A stretch of DNA of 64,000 nt. It comes from Candidatus Woesearchaeota archaeon (GTDB lineage Archaea; Nanobdellota; Nanobdellia; SCGC-AAA011-G17; UBA489). Each line of letters begins with the position of its first letter. Positions within the stretch are counted from its first letter, which is position 1. The stretch spans positions 1-64,000 of the forward strand of contig JABIKK010000009.1 in the NCBI GenBank assembly GCA_018655015.1, written 5' to 3'. The position numbers and the translations under genes were made by a program. Below, piece after piece: positions 44,558 through 52,266 of the stretch. Below the pieces are notes generated by a model. The model did no database searches and was not told the DNA's origin. It was given only the letters and a program-made list of their open reading frames with translations.

Positions 44558-45013
44558 TTATTCTTGCCATTTCTTCCCATAGTATAATTCTTCACAAGGA
44601 ATATTATCTCCGTCCCTATCTAAATGGTGCACGTCGTTTGTTACACCTCCGCACCCATCATATGTTTTTTTTGCTTCAGAATATGTACTAAAATCAGCAC
44701 AATTGTATTTATTGTAGCTGCAAATAAGGCTGTCACTTTTAGGTTGTTCTACTTCTCCCCCATATAATTCATTTCCTATTTCAGATTCTTTACTATATTC
44801 ATAGGTAGGTGTGCTCTCACTCTTTTGTTGTTCTAATTCTTCTATCTTTTCCATTATCAATTTATTTTGTATTTCATGGTCCTCGCCATATTTTTCCTCA
44901 AGATACTTATCACTAAGAGAGGTGTAAAAATAACCAAATATCAATATTACTATAAAAATTGCTATGTATGGATGTCTCTCAATGAAGTTGTTGTCTTTCA
45001 TTGTTTCTTCCAA
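44558..45013 (-). CDS. membrane-anchored Excalibur-domain protein
   Basis: 151 residues: N-terminal membrane helix (AIFIVILIFGYFYTSL), a Glu/Lys coiled stretch, and a C-terminal Excalibur calcium-binding domain (YNCADFSTYSEAKKTYDGCGG, then HHLDRDGDNIPCEEL). The DxDxDxxxCE loop is intact. Such domains are mostly bacterial and surface-exposed. It overlaps the next upstream gene by 16 nt. Confidence 0.82.
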   Translation of the reverse strand: MEETMKDNNFIERHPYIAIFIVILIFGYFYTSLSDKYLEEKYGEDHEIQNKLIMEKIEELEQQKSESTPTYEYSKESEIGNELYGGEVEQPKSDSLICSYNKYNCADFSTYSEAKKTYDGCGGVTNDVHHLDRDGDNIPCEELYYGKKWQE

Positions 45014-45297
45014 TAATCTTTAAAGATTAAAACTCCAAACACTAATTGCATTACGCCATAAATATTCCAACTGCCGGACCCAAAAGCTGTATTTGATAAT
45101 CCTACAACAAACATCATTGCACCCAATAAGAGATACATTCTTCTCTCTCTAATGTAAAGTGCCAAAGCACCAATAAATATTAGTAAATAGCCCCAGCTAG
45201 AACTTAAAAATCCACTAAGAAGTTGGTGAAGCAAGCCCATGATGATTAGTATTGTTCCCCATAACTTCAAATCGTAACTTATTTCATCTTTTTTCAT
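44998..45297 (-). CDS. small four-helix membrane protein
   Basis: 99 residues with about four membrane segments (LWGTILIIMGLLHQLLSG, YLLIFIGALALYI, YLLLGAMMFVVGLS, VMQLVFGVLIF). Not recognised. It lies between two membrane-anchored protein genes of the same strand inside the element. Confidence 0.6.
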   Translation of the reverse strand: MKKDEISYDLKLWGTILIIMGLLHQLLSGFLSSSWGYLLIFIGALALYIRERRMYLLLGAMMFVVGLSNTAFGSGSWNIYGVMQLVFGVLIFKDYWKKQ

Positions 45298-45299
45298 TT

Positions 45300-46070
45300 T
45301 TAATAAAAAGTTATACTATTTAATAAATCATCAAATTCGTAAACATAATCTACTAGTTCCGTTGTTGCTTCAAAAGACAAGAGTAAGGGCTTATCTAAGA
45401 ATACTACATTTTTTGTATAATATATATCTCCATCTAAATAATATTTTAGTTCATTAACCACTGCCTCGTATCCGTTTGAAGTTTTAATTATTCTATTTTC
45501 TCTTTCTAAAATTTTTACACCTGCAACTTCTTCAATCATATCGAATCCTTTGTCTAACCCTTCCTGAAATTCTTGGATTCCGTCACGAACAGAATATTCT
45601 CCAAACAATTCTTCTGCATCAACAATCCAAATACTAACAGATTCATATCCTGCATCATCTGTAGCAAGGTAATAATAAGGAACACCGAGACCTCCAAATT
45701 TAACATCCTTAACAATATAATATCCTGGAGGTTCTTGGAAACTCATAATATCCTCTAAATAAATTATATTATTTTCGCTAATCTCTTCAGTCATTTCAAT
45801 TTTATGGAAAAATACATCGGCTTCATCTGCACATATATTGGGCATTTCGTCATCCCTTATACAACACATAACGCCTATTTTCTCTTTAGGCAGTTTACAG
45901 TCATTTGTATCAATTAACACATTTTTATCTTCAACAACCTCATATATATTATCTACTCCAATAATATCAGATTCATAGGGCCCTCCAAAAAGAAATAGAA
46001 CGTAAATTATCAAAAGGCCGAATCCTACTGCATAAAGTATATCTTTCAAAAAATTTCTTTTTTTTGGCAT
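45300..46070 (-). CDS. membrane-anchored hypothetical protein
   Basis: 256 residues from ATG at 46070 (MPKKRNF), chosen because the minus-strand TTTATATAT box (about 46096-46104) puts initiation near 46073; the track start 46088 would lie upstream of it. One N-terminal helix and a large outer domain with a Cys pair (VMCCIRDDEMPNICADE). Possibly an export-linked quality-control or stress protein; family unknown. Confidence 0.6.
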   Translation of the reverse strand: MPKKRNFLKDILYAVGFGLLIIYVLFLFGGPYESDIIGVDNIYEVVEDKNVLIDTNDCKLPKEKIGVMCCIRDDEMPNICADEADVFFHKIEMTEEISENNIIYLEDIMSFQEPPGYYIVKDVKFGGLGVPYYYLATDDAGYESVSIWIVDAEELFGEYSVRDGIQEFQEGLDKGFDMIEEVAGVKILERENRIIKTSNGYEAVVNELKYYLDGDIYYTKNVVFLDKPLLLSFEATTELVDYVYEFDDLLNSITFY

Positions 46071-46180
46071 AATCTTATAGGATATCATGAATATATAAAT
46101 CTATCAGAATCAATAAGGCACAATTAAGGTATAAGTTTGTGTTGTCTCAAAAAATTATTCAAATTACGGTATTGGCCAAG

Positions 46181-47323
46181 TTAAATAAACAAATCGAAAT
46201 TTCTTTTTTTAGTTAAATCTTGGGGTAATGGCAGCCCTGGACATTCATTAAATAACTTAGTCATTTCTTTTTTTTCTTGTTCGGACATAGCACTCCATTT
46301 TTTTGGAGAAAGGACAAAGTTTTCACAGTACAATACTATTAAATTATTTACTACAGTATTTACTTCTGCATCTGAAAATTCAGACATTTGTTTTGTGAAT
46401 TCTTCCATTTTCGAATCATTACTCAAGTAAGAGAGTAAAATGTACGTTTTTCCATTTTGTGGGAAGATTGTAAAAATCATTGGCTGTGGAATGGATTTAT
46501 AATCTTCTAAATTGTTAATCATCTTTCCTTTAAAATCGTATACTGGATAAAAACAAGAACTTACTGCAACAGAATAATCTCTGTCCAATATTACTAGTTT
46601 TGTTTTAATCCCTCCAAATTTGGAATTGATTAAACAATGGTCTAACTTTTCCTTTATTTTTCCTAAATCATTGAGGCCAACCTCATTACCCATTATCAAG
46701 TTATTAATTGAAGGATAATTGTTTCCTTTAATTTTTATGAACTCTTTCATTTCAGATATGACACTTTTTTTTGCCATTATCTCTTTAGCTATTGACCTGT
46801 ATGCGTACAAAAAACATTGTTCTTCATTCTTTGGTTCAAAATCTATTTGTTCTATAGGTAGGAATAATGCACTATCATGTTTTGAACAAAAACCCTTAAA
46901 TGTAGTCGCCTTTCCCCTACCTACAAGTTCTGCACCACAGTTATTAATTTGAATAATATCTCCGTCTTCAGAAATTTTATTTAATATTTTGTTATTTTGT
47001 ATGGAGTGTGCCTTAATTATTTTTTTATCACATTCATCTTTATTTGGGTGGAGACATTCTCTTGTATCGGATTTTCTTTTTAATTTTGTTGATAATTTGC
47101 TAAATTCAATCTTTCTGCTAATTACTTTTTTTTGCCTTGGAATTTTTACCTTGCCATTGATTATTTCTAACTTATGGACACTTATTAATTTTTTAACCCT
47201 AAATAATACTTTATCACTTAGCACTCCTGTTATTTCTTGCAGTTTTGCACTTAATTCTTCAAGAGAAAATGAACTATCTTCTTCTCCTAATAAATTGAAT
47301 ATCTGGGGTTCCAATTTGGACAT
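46181..47323 (-). CDS. zinc/HNH-like treble-clef protein with N-terminal helical domain
   Basis: 380 residues. After an N-terminal winged-helix-like part, residues 90-150 hold a metal-binding module: REC (Cys90), DEC (Cys98), IIKAHSIQNN (His106) and FKGFCSKHD (Cys146, His149), an arrangement seen in HNH/treble-clef nucleases. The C-terminal 220 residues are unrecognised (mixed fold). Located among mobile-element cargo, a defence or nuclease role is plausible but unproven. Confidence 0.6.
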   Translation of the reverse strand: MSKLEPQIFNLLGEEDSSFSLEELSAKLQEITGVLSDKVLFRVKKLISVHKLEIINGKVKIPRQKKVISRKIEFSKLSTKLKRKSDTRECLHPNKDECDKKIIKAHSIQNNKILNKISEDGDIIQINNCGAELVGRGKATTFKGFCSKHDSALFLPIEQIDFEPKNEEQCFLYAYRSIAKEIMAKKSVISEMKEFIKIKGNNYPSINNLIMGNEVGLNDLGKIKEKLDHCLINSKFGGIKTKLVILDRDYSVAVSSCFYPVYDFKGKMINNLEDYKSIPQPMIFTIFPQNGKTYILLSYLSNDSKMEEFTKQMSEFSDAEVNTVVNNLIVLYCENFVLSPKKWSAMSEQEKKEMTKLFNECPGLPLPQDLTKKRNFDLFI

Positions 47324-47341
47324 AATTTAAACCTACAAGTT

Positions 47342-47371
47342 AGTACTTAAAAATTAGCACGTAGTACTTAA
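47342..47371. repeat. direct repeats AGTACTTAA, 21 bp apart
   Basis: Two copies of AGTACTTAA (47342-47350 and 47363-47371) flank and overlap the minus-strand promoter (TTTTTAAGTA) of the zinc/HNH-like gene. A 21-bp spacing is two helical turns, as for a dimeric regulator binding one DNA face. The upstream winged-helix protein (47368-47589) is a candidate binder. Confidence 0.45.
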
Positions 47372-47589
47372 TTCAAACTAATCAATAAGTAAGCTCTGCC
47401 ATTCTTAGAACCTTCTTTTGTCTTTTCAATCTTAATTATTTTGAAGTATTCTAATTCTTCAGAGTGACGTTTTAGAGTATTATATCCTATATTCAGCTTT
47501 GTTTCTAATTTTCTTAATGAAATTGGACCCTTTTGAAGAGCATTTACTATTTTTTTCTTAATTTCTAATCCAGAAGAGTATTTTTTCAT
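47368..47589 (-). CDS. small winged-helix DNA-binding protein
   Basis: 73 residues from ATG at 47589; the track's TTG at 47607 lies inside the promoter. A single winged helix (GPISLRKLETKLNIGYNTLKRHSEEL, then a wing with GRAYLLISLN). Probable repressor of the symmetric divergent promoter it shares with the 47641 gene, and possibly of the 47323 promoter beyond its stop codon. Confidence 0.8.
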   Translation of the reverse strand: MKKYSSGLEIKKKIVNALQKGPISLRKLETKLNIGYNTLKRHSEELEYFKIIKIEKTKEGSKNGRAYLLISLN

Positions 47590-47643
47590 GCTAACAATAG
47601 ATAGCAAGATTTATATATCTGGATGCCAAGAATTGTTAGCATG
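47587..47643. promoter_or_regulatory. symmetric bidirectional promoter with 12-bp inverted repeat
   Basis: CATGCTAACAAT (47587-47598) and its exact reverse complement ATTGTTAGCATG (47632-47643) each contain the ATG of one divergent gene. Midway lies the near-palindromic TATA region AGATTTATATATCT (47607-47620), about 25-27 bp from each ATG. Both transcripts could therefore be leaderless from one shared TATA box and start with the same sequence. The repeat is also a natural operator for the winged-helix protein. Confidence 0.7.
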
Positions 47644-47961
47644 GGTAAAAGAACAGGAGAATTCGTTTTAGGTATTTTGGGCGGTTTAATTGGAATCCCT
47701 TTTGGAATTTTTGCAATGGTAGTTGGAGGTATTGACTCAGTAATTGGTGGTGGCTCAACTATTATTGGTTTAGGGTTTGCAGCAATATTATTTTCTGTTT
47801 TAGGAATAATTGGCGGTGCTTTTGTTAAGAGTAAAAGAAAACTAGGCGGTTGGTTTATGACAATTGCTTCAATAGGAGGATTTATTAGTATAAGTTTATT
47901 CTATATTGTACCAGGTTTACTGTTGATAAGTGGTGGACTCTTGGCATTGTTAAGAAAATGA
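47641..47961 (+). CDS. DUF4064-like three-helix membrane protein
   Basis: 107 residues from ATG at 47641 (MGKRTGEFVLGILGG); the track's 47623 start precedes the expected transcription start. Three or four hydrophobic, Gly-rich helices (GILGGLIGIPFGIFAMVVGG; IIGLGFAAILFSVLGIIGGAFV; YIVPGLLLISGGLLALL), close to bacterial DUF4064 proteins in layout. Overlaps the next lipoprotein gene by 4 nt. Function unknown. Confidence 0.75.
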   Translation: MGKRTGEFVLGILGGLIGIPFGIFAMVVGGIDSVIGGGSTIIGLGFAAILFSVLGIIGGAFVKSKRKLGGWFMTIASIGGFISISLFYIVPGLLLISGGLLALLRK

Positions 47962-48764
47962 AGTTAAAACTAAGTTTAGGAATATTATTAATTAGTTTAA
48001 TCTTTTTAGTTGGATGCTCTCCTAAGGAGTATGTTTGTTCAGATAGTTCTGTTGTTTCTTCTCCAGAAGAATGTGGAACTACTGAAGTACTTTCAGAAGA
48101 CACAGGTTTAGCTAAACACTCTGCAATATTAATTATTGAAGACCCTTCAGATTCAGAGTATTACACTCATGAACCTAGCTTATTTATTGAAAATACGGGT
48201 GATTCAGTAATTAAGATTTCATTAGATGTTAGTATCCTTGATGGAGATAAACTTTTACAAAAGGACAATAATGTTCTGTTTTTGACAGGTAGCATCGATT
48301 CGATAGACTTGATTTATCCTGGTGAATCAGTTAGAGGTTACTTGAATTATATGGACGATAGGGAAACAAAGTACAATTGGAAACTCCAAGTAGATTTAAG
48401 GGATGGTTCCTCTGCAAAAATAATAACTAGTGACTATGCCTGCTTGAACCTTGGTTGTGAAGACATTAAGGAAGTTAAGCTTAAAGAGGTTGAAGAAGTT
48501 ATTCCTTGGGAAGATTACCTTGAAGAGTGTACATCTAAATTAGCAAAAACTACCTACCTATCAAATAAAAATTATTATATTGATGAATGTGAATCTGAAT
48601 ACTCTGTAAGGTTTAATTTACCTGAATATTGTGAGTTGGTTGATGATATGAGTAAAAGTCTTTACTGTTGGAAAAGACTTGCTGTTAACAATGGCAATGA
48701 AGACTTTTGTGATAATCTTCATGGTGCGGACAATCTAGAATGCATTAGAAATGTTAATTATTAA
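47958..48764 (+). CDS. lipoprotein of unknown function
   Basis: 268 residues: signal peptide with lipobox LIFLVGCSP, a Ser/Thr/Cys linker (YVCSDSSVVSSPEECGTTE), a beta-rich domain like those binding at cell surfaces (HEPSLFIENTGDSVIKISLDVSI), then a Cys-rich C-terminal part (YEC-type pairs: YIDECESEYS, EYCELVDD, LYCWKRLA, DFCDNLHG). Coupled to the DUF4064-like gene. Confidence 0.7.
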   Translation: MKLKLSLGILLISLIFLVGCSPKEYVCSDSSVVSSPEECGTTEVLSEDTGLAKHSAILIIEDPSDSEYYTHEPSLFIENTGDSVIKISLDVSILDGDKLLQKDNNVLFLTGSIDSIDLIYPGESVRGYLNYMDDRETKYNWKLQVDLRDGSSAKIITSDYACLNLGCEDIKEVKLKEVEEVIPWEDYLEECTSKLAKTTYLSNKNYYIDECESEYSVRFNLPEYCELVDDMSKSLYCWKRLAVNNGNEDFCDNLHGADNLECIRNVNY

Positions 48765-48817
48765 GAAGATATTTCTTTCGTTACCTTAATAAGTAATAAC
48801 GACGTAAGTTAAAATAT

Positions 48818-49063
48818 ATGGCGTCTTCAAGAAACCTAGTAAAGAAAGAGAAACTATTAATGCTCGAGCATGAATTCAGTAAAAGCCTTACATTTTTATT
48901 AATTGGCTTTGCATTTACCTTCGGATTAGCCACATTTGCATTAGAAGAAGGAATTATAAAATTCTTCACTGGCTTGATTTGTTTACTACTTGCATTCTCG
49001 GCAATCAAACCAAGTAGGAAAGTAATTTCTTCTGTCAATGAGCTAAAAATGATGTATAAATGA
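48818..49063 (+). CDS. small two-helix membrane protein
   Basis: 81 residues: charged N-terminus (SSRNLVKKEKLLMLEHEF), two membrane helices (LTFLLIGFAFTFGLATFAL, FFTGLICLLLAFSAI), short basic tail. Not recognised. Convergent with the 49205 gene, with repeat-containing DNA between them. Confidence 0.6.
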   Translation: MASSRNLVKKEKLLMLEHEFSKSLTFLLIGFAFTFGLATFALEEGIIKFFTGLICLLLAFSAIKPSRKVISSVNELKMMYK

Positions 49064-49131
49064 TATTTCAATAAAATGCCCATTAAGCAAGGATTAATGC
49101 ACATTAAATCCTTTTTTTGTCTTAAACTATC

Positions 49132-49175
49132 TTACTTTTTGTGTTAGTATGTGTTACTTTTTGTCTTACTTTTTA
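49132..49175. repeat. iteron-like direct repeats TTACTTTTTGT
   Basis: Three copies of TTACTTTTT(GT/A) starting at 49132, 49154 and 49166 (spacings 22 and 12 bp, close to whole helical turns) in the intergenic space after the 49205 gene. They could be binding sites of a replication or control protein of the element, or simply T-rich termination signals for both convergent genes. Confidence 0.4.
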
Positions 49176-49204
49176 CCCATGCAAACTCTCTGAATTATAC
49201 TAAC

Positions 49205-50026
49205 TTATTTCTTAGGGGATTCATACTTATTTACTTCATCTTTAAAGCGTTTTTTCTCCTTTTCTAGGTCTTCATACCCTACAAGGACCTCTATGTCTTC
49301 AAGAGAATTTTTAGGGGATTCAGCTTCAAGCTCGTATCTACCATGAGATTTATCTACAGCAATACCCCTATTTGAGTAATTATGTTTGTGCTTTACAATG
49401 TAAGACTCTGCTATTATTGAATCTAATATAGCAACATGCATGCAGGAATACCTTGCAGGTTTGTAACTGTCTACCTTTAGTCCATTAAATTCAGATTTTA
49501 AAACTTGAATTATCTGTGTTATAAATTCAGTTATGGCCATCATGATTTCTTCATCATCGTTTCCATACACATCAGGTATTTTCACCACTGCCTTTTTCCC
49601 CCCATAAAACATAACTTTGCTTCCAAGTACTTCTGTTTTTAATCCGGAATACCTATTATTAGAAAAAGGAGTAAACATATAACCTTGAATGTCTTCAAAA
49701 TTCTTTGGAAGTTTAGATAAATAAATTACAATTTGAATCTTGTGTGCTCTTAGTTTTACCCCTAAATCTTTATCCCATTGTTTCCAATATCGTAATATCC
49801 TCTTACATTTGTCTGTTAACTTGTTTTGTTTATCTATTAATCCCCATTCTCTTAATTTAGTAAAATGGTAGTTTAATGTAGTATTAGGCACTCCTAACTT
49901 ATCTGATATGTCTGTTTGTTTGATTAATAATGATTCATCCATTGAATGGATAGTCAATATAATCTTTAGTTTTGTTCCTTTGAGTGGAACCGTATAGTTA
50001 CTAATAAATTTACTAATTTTTTTCAT
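49205..50026 (-). CDS. winged-helix DNA-binding protein, possibly element replication/control protein
   Basis: 273 residues: N-terminal winged helix (LLIKQTDISDKLGVPNTTLNYHFTKLREWGLIDKQNKLTDKC) followed by an unrecognised 180-residue domain and a charged tail. The size and layout resemble control or initiator-like proteins of archaeal plasmids and viruses, though no specific family is recognised. It follows the ribbon-helix-helix gene by 10 nt, so the two form a regulatory operon. Confidence 0.65.
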   Translation of the reverse strand: MKKISKFISNYTVPLKGTKLKIILTIHSMDESLLIKQTDISDKLGVPNTTLNYHFTKLREWGLIDKQNKLTDKCKRILRYWKQWDKDLGVKLRAHKIQIVIYLSKLPKNFEDIQGYMFTPFSNNRYSGLKTEVLGSKVMFYGGKKAVVKIPDVYGNDDEEIMMAITEFITQIIQVLKSEFNGLKVDSYKPARYSCMHVAILDSIIAESYIVKHKHNYSNRGIAVDKSHGRYELEAESPKNSLEDIEVLVGYEDLEKEKKRFKDEVNKYESPKK

Positions 50027-50036
50027 CTTATTTAGT

Positions 50037-50165
50037 TCACCTATTCAAAAAATTCCTAATTATTTTTGAACGGCTTACTCCTTCACTTTTTGCTATCTCA
50101 CCAACTTCGGAATAGAATGTCCTGTCAAGGAACACTACAACTCGTACTTTGTTTTTATTTGGCAT
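50037..50165 (-). CDS. ribbon-helix-helix DNA-binding mini-protein, absent from ORF track
   Basis: 42 residues read from the minus strand: MPNKNKVRVVVFLDRTFYSE, then EIAKSEGVSRSKIIRNFLNR. This is the CopG/Arc ribbon-helix-helix plan (beta strand, helix, turn with SxSxxI, helix). GGAG lies just before the ATG and a TTTAAAT box about 35 nt upstream. An in-frame ATG at 50180 is an alternative start. Likely copy-number or promoter control for the element. Confidence 0.8.
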   Translation of the reverse strand: MPNKNKVRVVVFLDRTFYSEVGEIAKSEGVSRSKIIRNFLNR

Positions 50166-50218
50166 AGCTCCAGCTATCATTGTTGGTACACTAAATCATT
50201 TAAAGAAAAAAAATTCAA

Positions 50219-50428
50219 CTAGTTGTTACACTTGTTTCCTTTTTCTTTATTTTTTATTGTCTTTAGTTCCTCCTTCAAATTATTCCAAAATTGTGATAGT
50301 GATGGGTTAGGTTGTTCGATGGTTTGTTTTTCCTTCTTTACAGAGTCAGATAATGTCATAGAAACTCTAAATCGAAAGGATTTTAAGTTAATTACTTCCC
50401 ACATATTTTGTGACATTTTTAACTCCAA
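50219..50428 (-). CDS. small hypothetical ORF, uncertain
   Basis: 69 residues, or 65 from ATG at 50416 (MSQNMWEVINLKSF), which has GGAG just upstream. Basic, helical, Lys/Asn-rich end. Its 5' end overlaps that of the divergent 50410 ORF, so at least one of the two starts is wrong. It may be real because the sequence reads like protein, but evidence is thin. Confidence 0.35.
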   Translation of the reverse strand: MELKMSQNMWEVINLKSFRFRVSMTLSDSVKKEKQTIEQPNPSLSQFWNNLKEELKTIKNKEKGNKCNN

Positions 50429-51018
50429 AAGAGATACAATACCTCCAAAAGAAGCATAAGAAGGGAGAATACAGAAGAAGGATTGCTGCCAAGTGGATGA
50501 AGCTTTGTTCTAGTAAAAATGCCTTTTTGGATTTTTCATGGTTTTTATCCAGTTATTCTGTTTTGAAAATAGGTGAAAAACTAAAAGTTAGAAAGATGGT
50601 TTATGATTTATTTCACGAACCTTATTTTTATTCTCAACTATGGAACGATATGCCTCTTAATGATAAATCCCACATCACTAAAATGTTGTATTGGAGTTGT
50701 AATGAGGGATGTAGAAAATCTATCATGGAGTCATTACAATCATCTACTTCTAAACCTGAAATTTCAAAAGGAGATTTGAAGAAAAGAAATATTTATCTTA
50801 AGAACGTTGATAAGATTACTGATTACTTAATTGACAATAGAATTGATGAATATGTTATTGCAGATAATATCTTGGAAGAAATGGTTAATAACCTCTGTAA
50901 GAACAATTACAAATTTATTAAAATTTGTGATATAAGGAATGAATTCCTCAAGATAAAACAAAAATGTGTAGCAAAAGGAAAGTTTAAGAAAAATATTGGA
51001 AGGCCTGCTAAAAAATAA
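50410..51018 (+). CDS. hypothetical protein, basic
   Basis: 202 residues from GTG. Basic N-terminus (LQKKHKKGEYRRRIAAKWMKL), helical body with scattered Cys (SCNEGCRKS) and a Lys-rich end (KKNIGRPAKK). A DNA- or RNA-binding role is possible from charge. No family recognised. It is convergent with the beta-helix gene, 3 nt between stops. Confidence 0.6.
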   Translation: MTFLTPKEIQYLQKKHKKGEYRRRIAAKWMKLCSSKNAFLDFSWFLSSYSVLKIGEKLKVRKMVYDLFHEPYFYSQLWNDMPLNDKSHITKMLYWSCNEGCRKSIMESLQSSTSKPEISKGDLKKRNIYLKNVDKITDYLIDNRIDEYVIADNILEEMVNNLCKNNYKFIKICDIRNEFLKIKQKCVAKGKFKKNIGRPAKK

Positions 51019-51021
51019 ATT

Positions 51022-51798
51022 CTAACAATGTGGCCCTGTAGAATTGCCCATGTAGTTGTTGTCTCGGCCATTCACACAATAATTGTTGTTTAGTTCATCC
51101 CAAACATTAGATACATCCCAAACCTCATTTAACCATATATTATTTGGACCTTTCCAAGTGTTAACAATATTGAAACCGAGATTATTTCCGCTAAAAAGAT
51201 TTTTAGTTATGTTTATTCCTCCAACATCATCTGTTTCTAACCCTCTTGTGTTATTTATTACTCTGTTAAATGCAAAAGTATTATTTTCAGTTTGTTCGAA
51301 TCTGATACCATTACTGTTGTTAGTCAAATTATTATATAAAAAGTAATTATTGCTGCTTTGTAATGCTGCATAAATTCCATAATAACTGTCGTAAAGAGAA
51401 TTATTTATCACTGTATTGTTTTTAGGCCATAAAAGATATAATGCTATATTGTAATTAGTTATTGTACAATCTTTAATTACTATGTTTTCACTTACATAAG
51501 ATTCTATCCCTTTAACCCCATGAGTATAATTATTATGTGGGCCCACTAATTTTGCACCATTGCAGTCAAAAGTCATATTTTCCCCGCGATGAATTTTTAA
51601 TCCATTAGGCAAATAGTATGTTCCGGAACAAAGAATAGTATCTTCAGAAAACACTTGACCATCTTGAGGTACAACACACTTAGGGGAAGGACTAATTATT
51701 TGTGAGTTACCTGCAGGAGTTATAGAAACTGTTTGAGCTAAAACAGATATACTAAATGCTATTAAAAATACTGATATAATAAATATTGATTTTTTCAT
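51022..51798 (-). CDS. secreted right-handed beta-helix protein (NosD-like repeats)
   Basis: 258 residues: signal peptide (FIISVFLIAFSISVLAQTV), then PbH1-type repeats (SENIVIKDCTITNYNIALYL, NNTVINNSLYDSYYGIYAAL, NNYFLYNNLTNNSNGIRF). Such parallel beta-helices bind or cleave polysaccharides or decorate the cell or virion surface. As cargo of an integrative element it may be an adhesin-like surface protein. Confidence 0.85.
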   Translation of the reverse strand: MKKSIFIISVFLIAFSISVLAQTVSITPAGNSQIISPSPKCVVPQDGQVFSEDTILCSGTYYLPNGLKIHRGENMTFDCNGAKLVGPHNNYTHGVKGIESYVSENIVIKDCTITNYNIALYLLWPKNNTVINNSLYDSYYGIYAALQSSNNYFLYNNLTNNSNGIRFEQTENNTFAFNRVINNTRGLETDDVGGINITKNLFSGNNLGFNIVNTWKGPNNIWLNEVWDVSNVWDELNNNYCVNGRDNNYMGNSTGPHC

Positions 51799-51867
51799 GT
51801 TCCTAACCTATAGTCTAGAGTATATAAGTTTTTCTAGGAAACAGCTAAATCAGGAAAATTTAATTAT

Positions 51868-52263
51868 TTAGGATACCATTCCTTCAAGATTACATGTCTC
51901 TATTAGCCATGTTCTGCAAGGATTTGCACAAAATTTAGCTAGGTTGTTATAGGTCTCCTCATCCCAATTTTCTGGAATTAGGCAGTCAAGATATTCCATT
52001 TTTGGACACACAAAATATTCTGCAAAACATTCTTGTGTAGTCCAAGTTGCATTGGGACCATAAGTTTGATTCGCCCCTTTTACCAATTTTTCATACTTTT
52101 CTGTTAAGTTTTCTACAACAACAATTTCTATTTCTTCCACTATAAGAATTGAGATATTGGTCTCGTTGATAATTGGAATTACTTCTAAGCTTGGTTCTTG
52201 ATTGTTAAGGAAGATTGTTAAAATTACTACAATGCTTAAAGTTATAATTAATGTTTTTTTCAT
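51868..52263 (-). CDS. secreted Cys-rich protein (paralogue of 44041)
   Basis: 131 residues: signal peptide or anchor (IITLSIVVILTIFLNN), an acidic linker, then the conserved module TWTTQECFAEYFVCP, LDCLIP, AKFCANPCRTWLIETCNLEG. It aligns with the C-terminus of the 44041 protein over about 60 residues with all six Cys kept. The two copies sit near opposite ends of the element. Confidence 0.72.
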   Translation of the reverse strand: MKKTLIITLSIVVILTIFLNNQEPSLEVIPIINETNISILIVEEIEIVVVENLTEKYEKLVKGANQTYGPNATWTTQECFAEYFVCPKMEYLDCLIPENWDEETYNNLAKFCANPCRTWLIETCNLEGMVS

Positions 52264-52266
52264 TTT

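Noticed and set aside
48781-49104. Minus-strand 107-residue ORF opposite the 48818 gene
   Set aside because: It mirrors the plus-strand two-helix protein, which has the better start and protein character.
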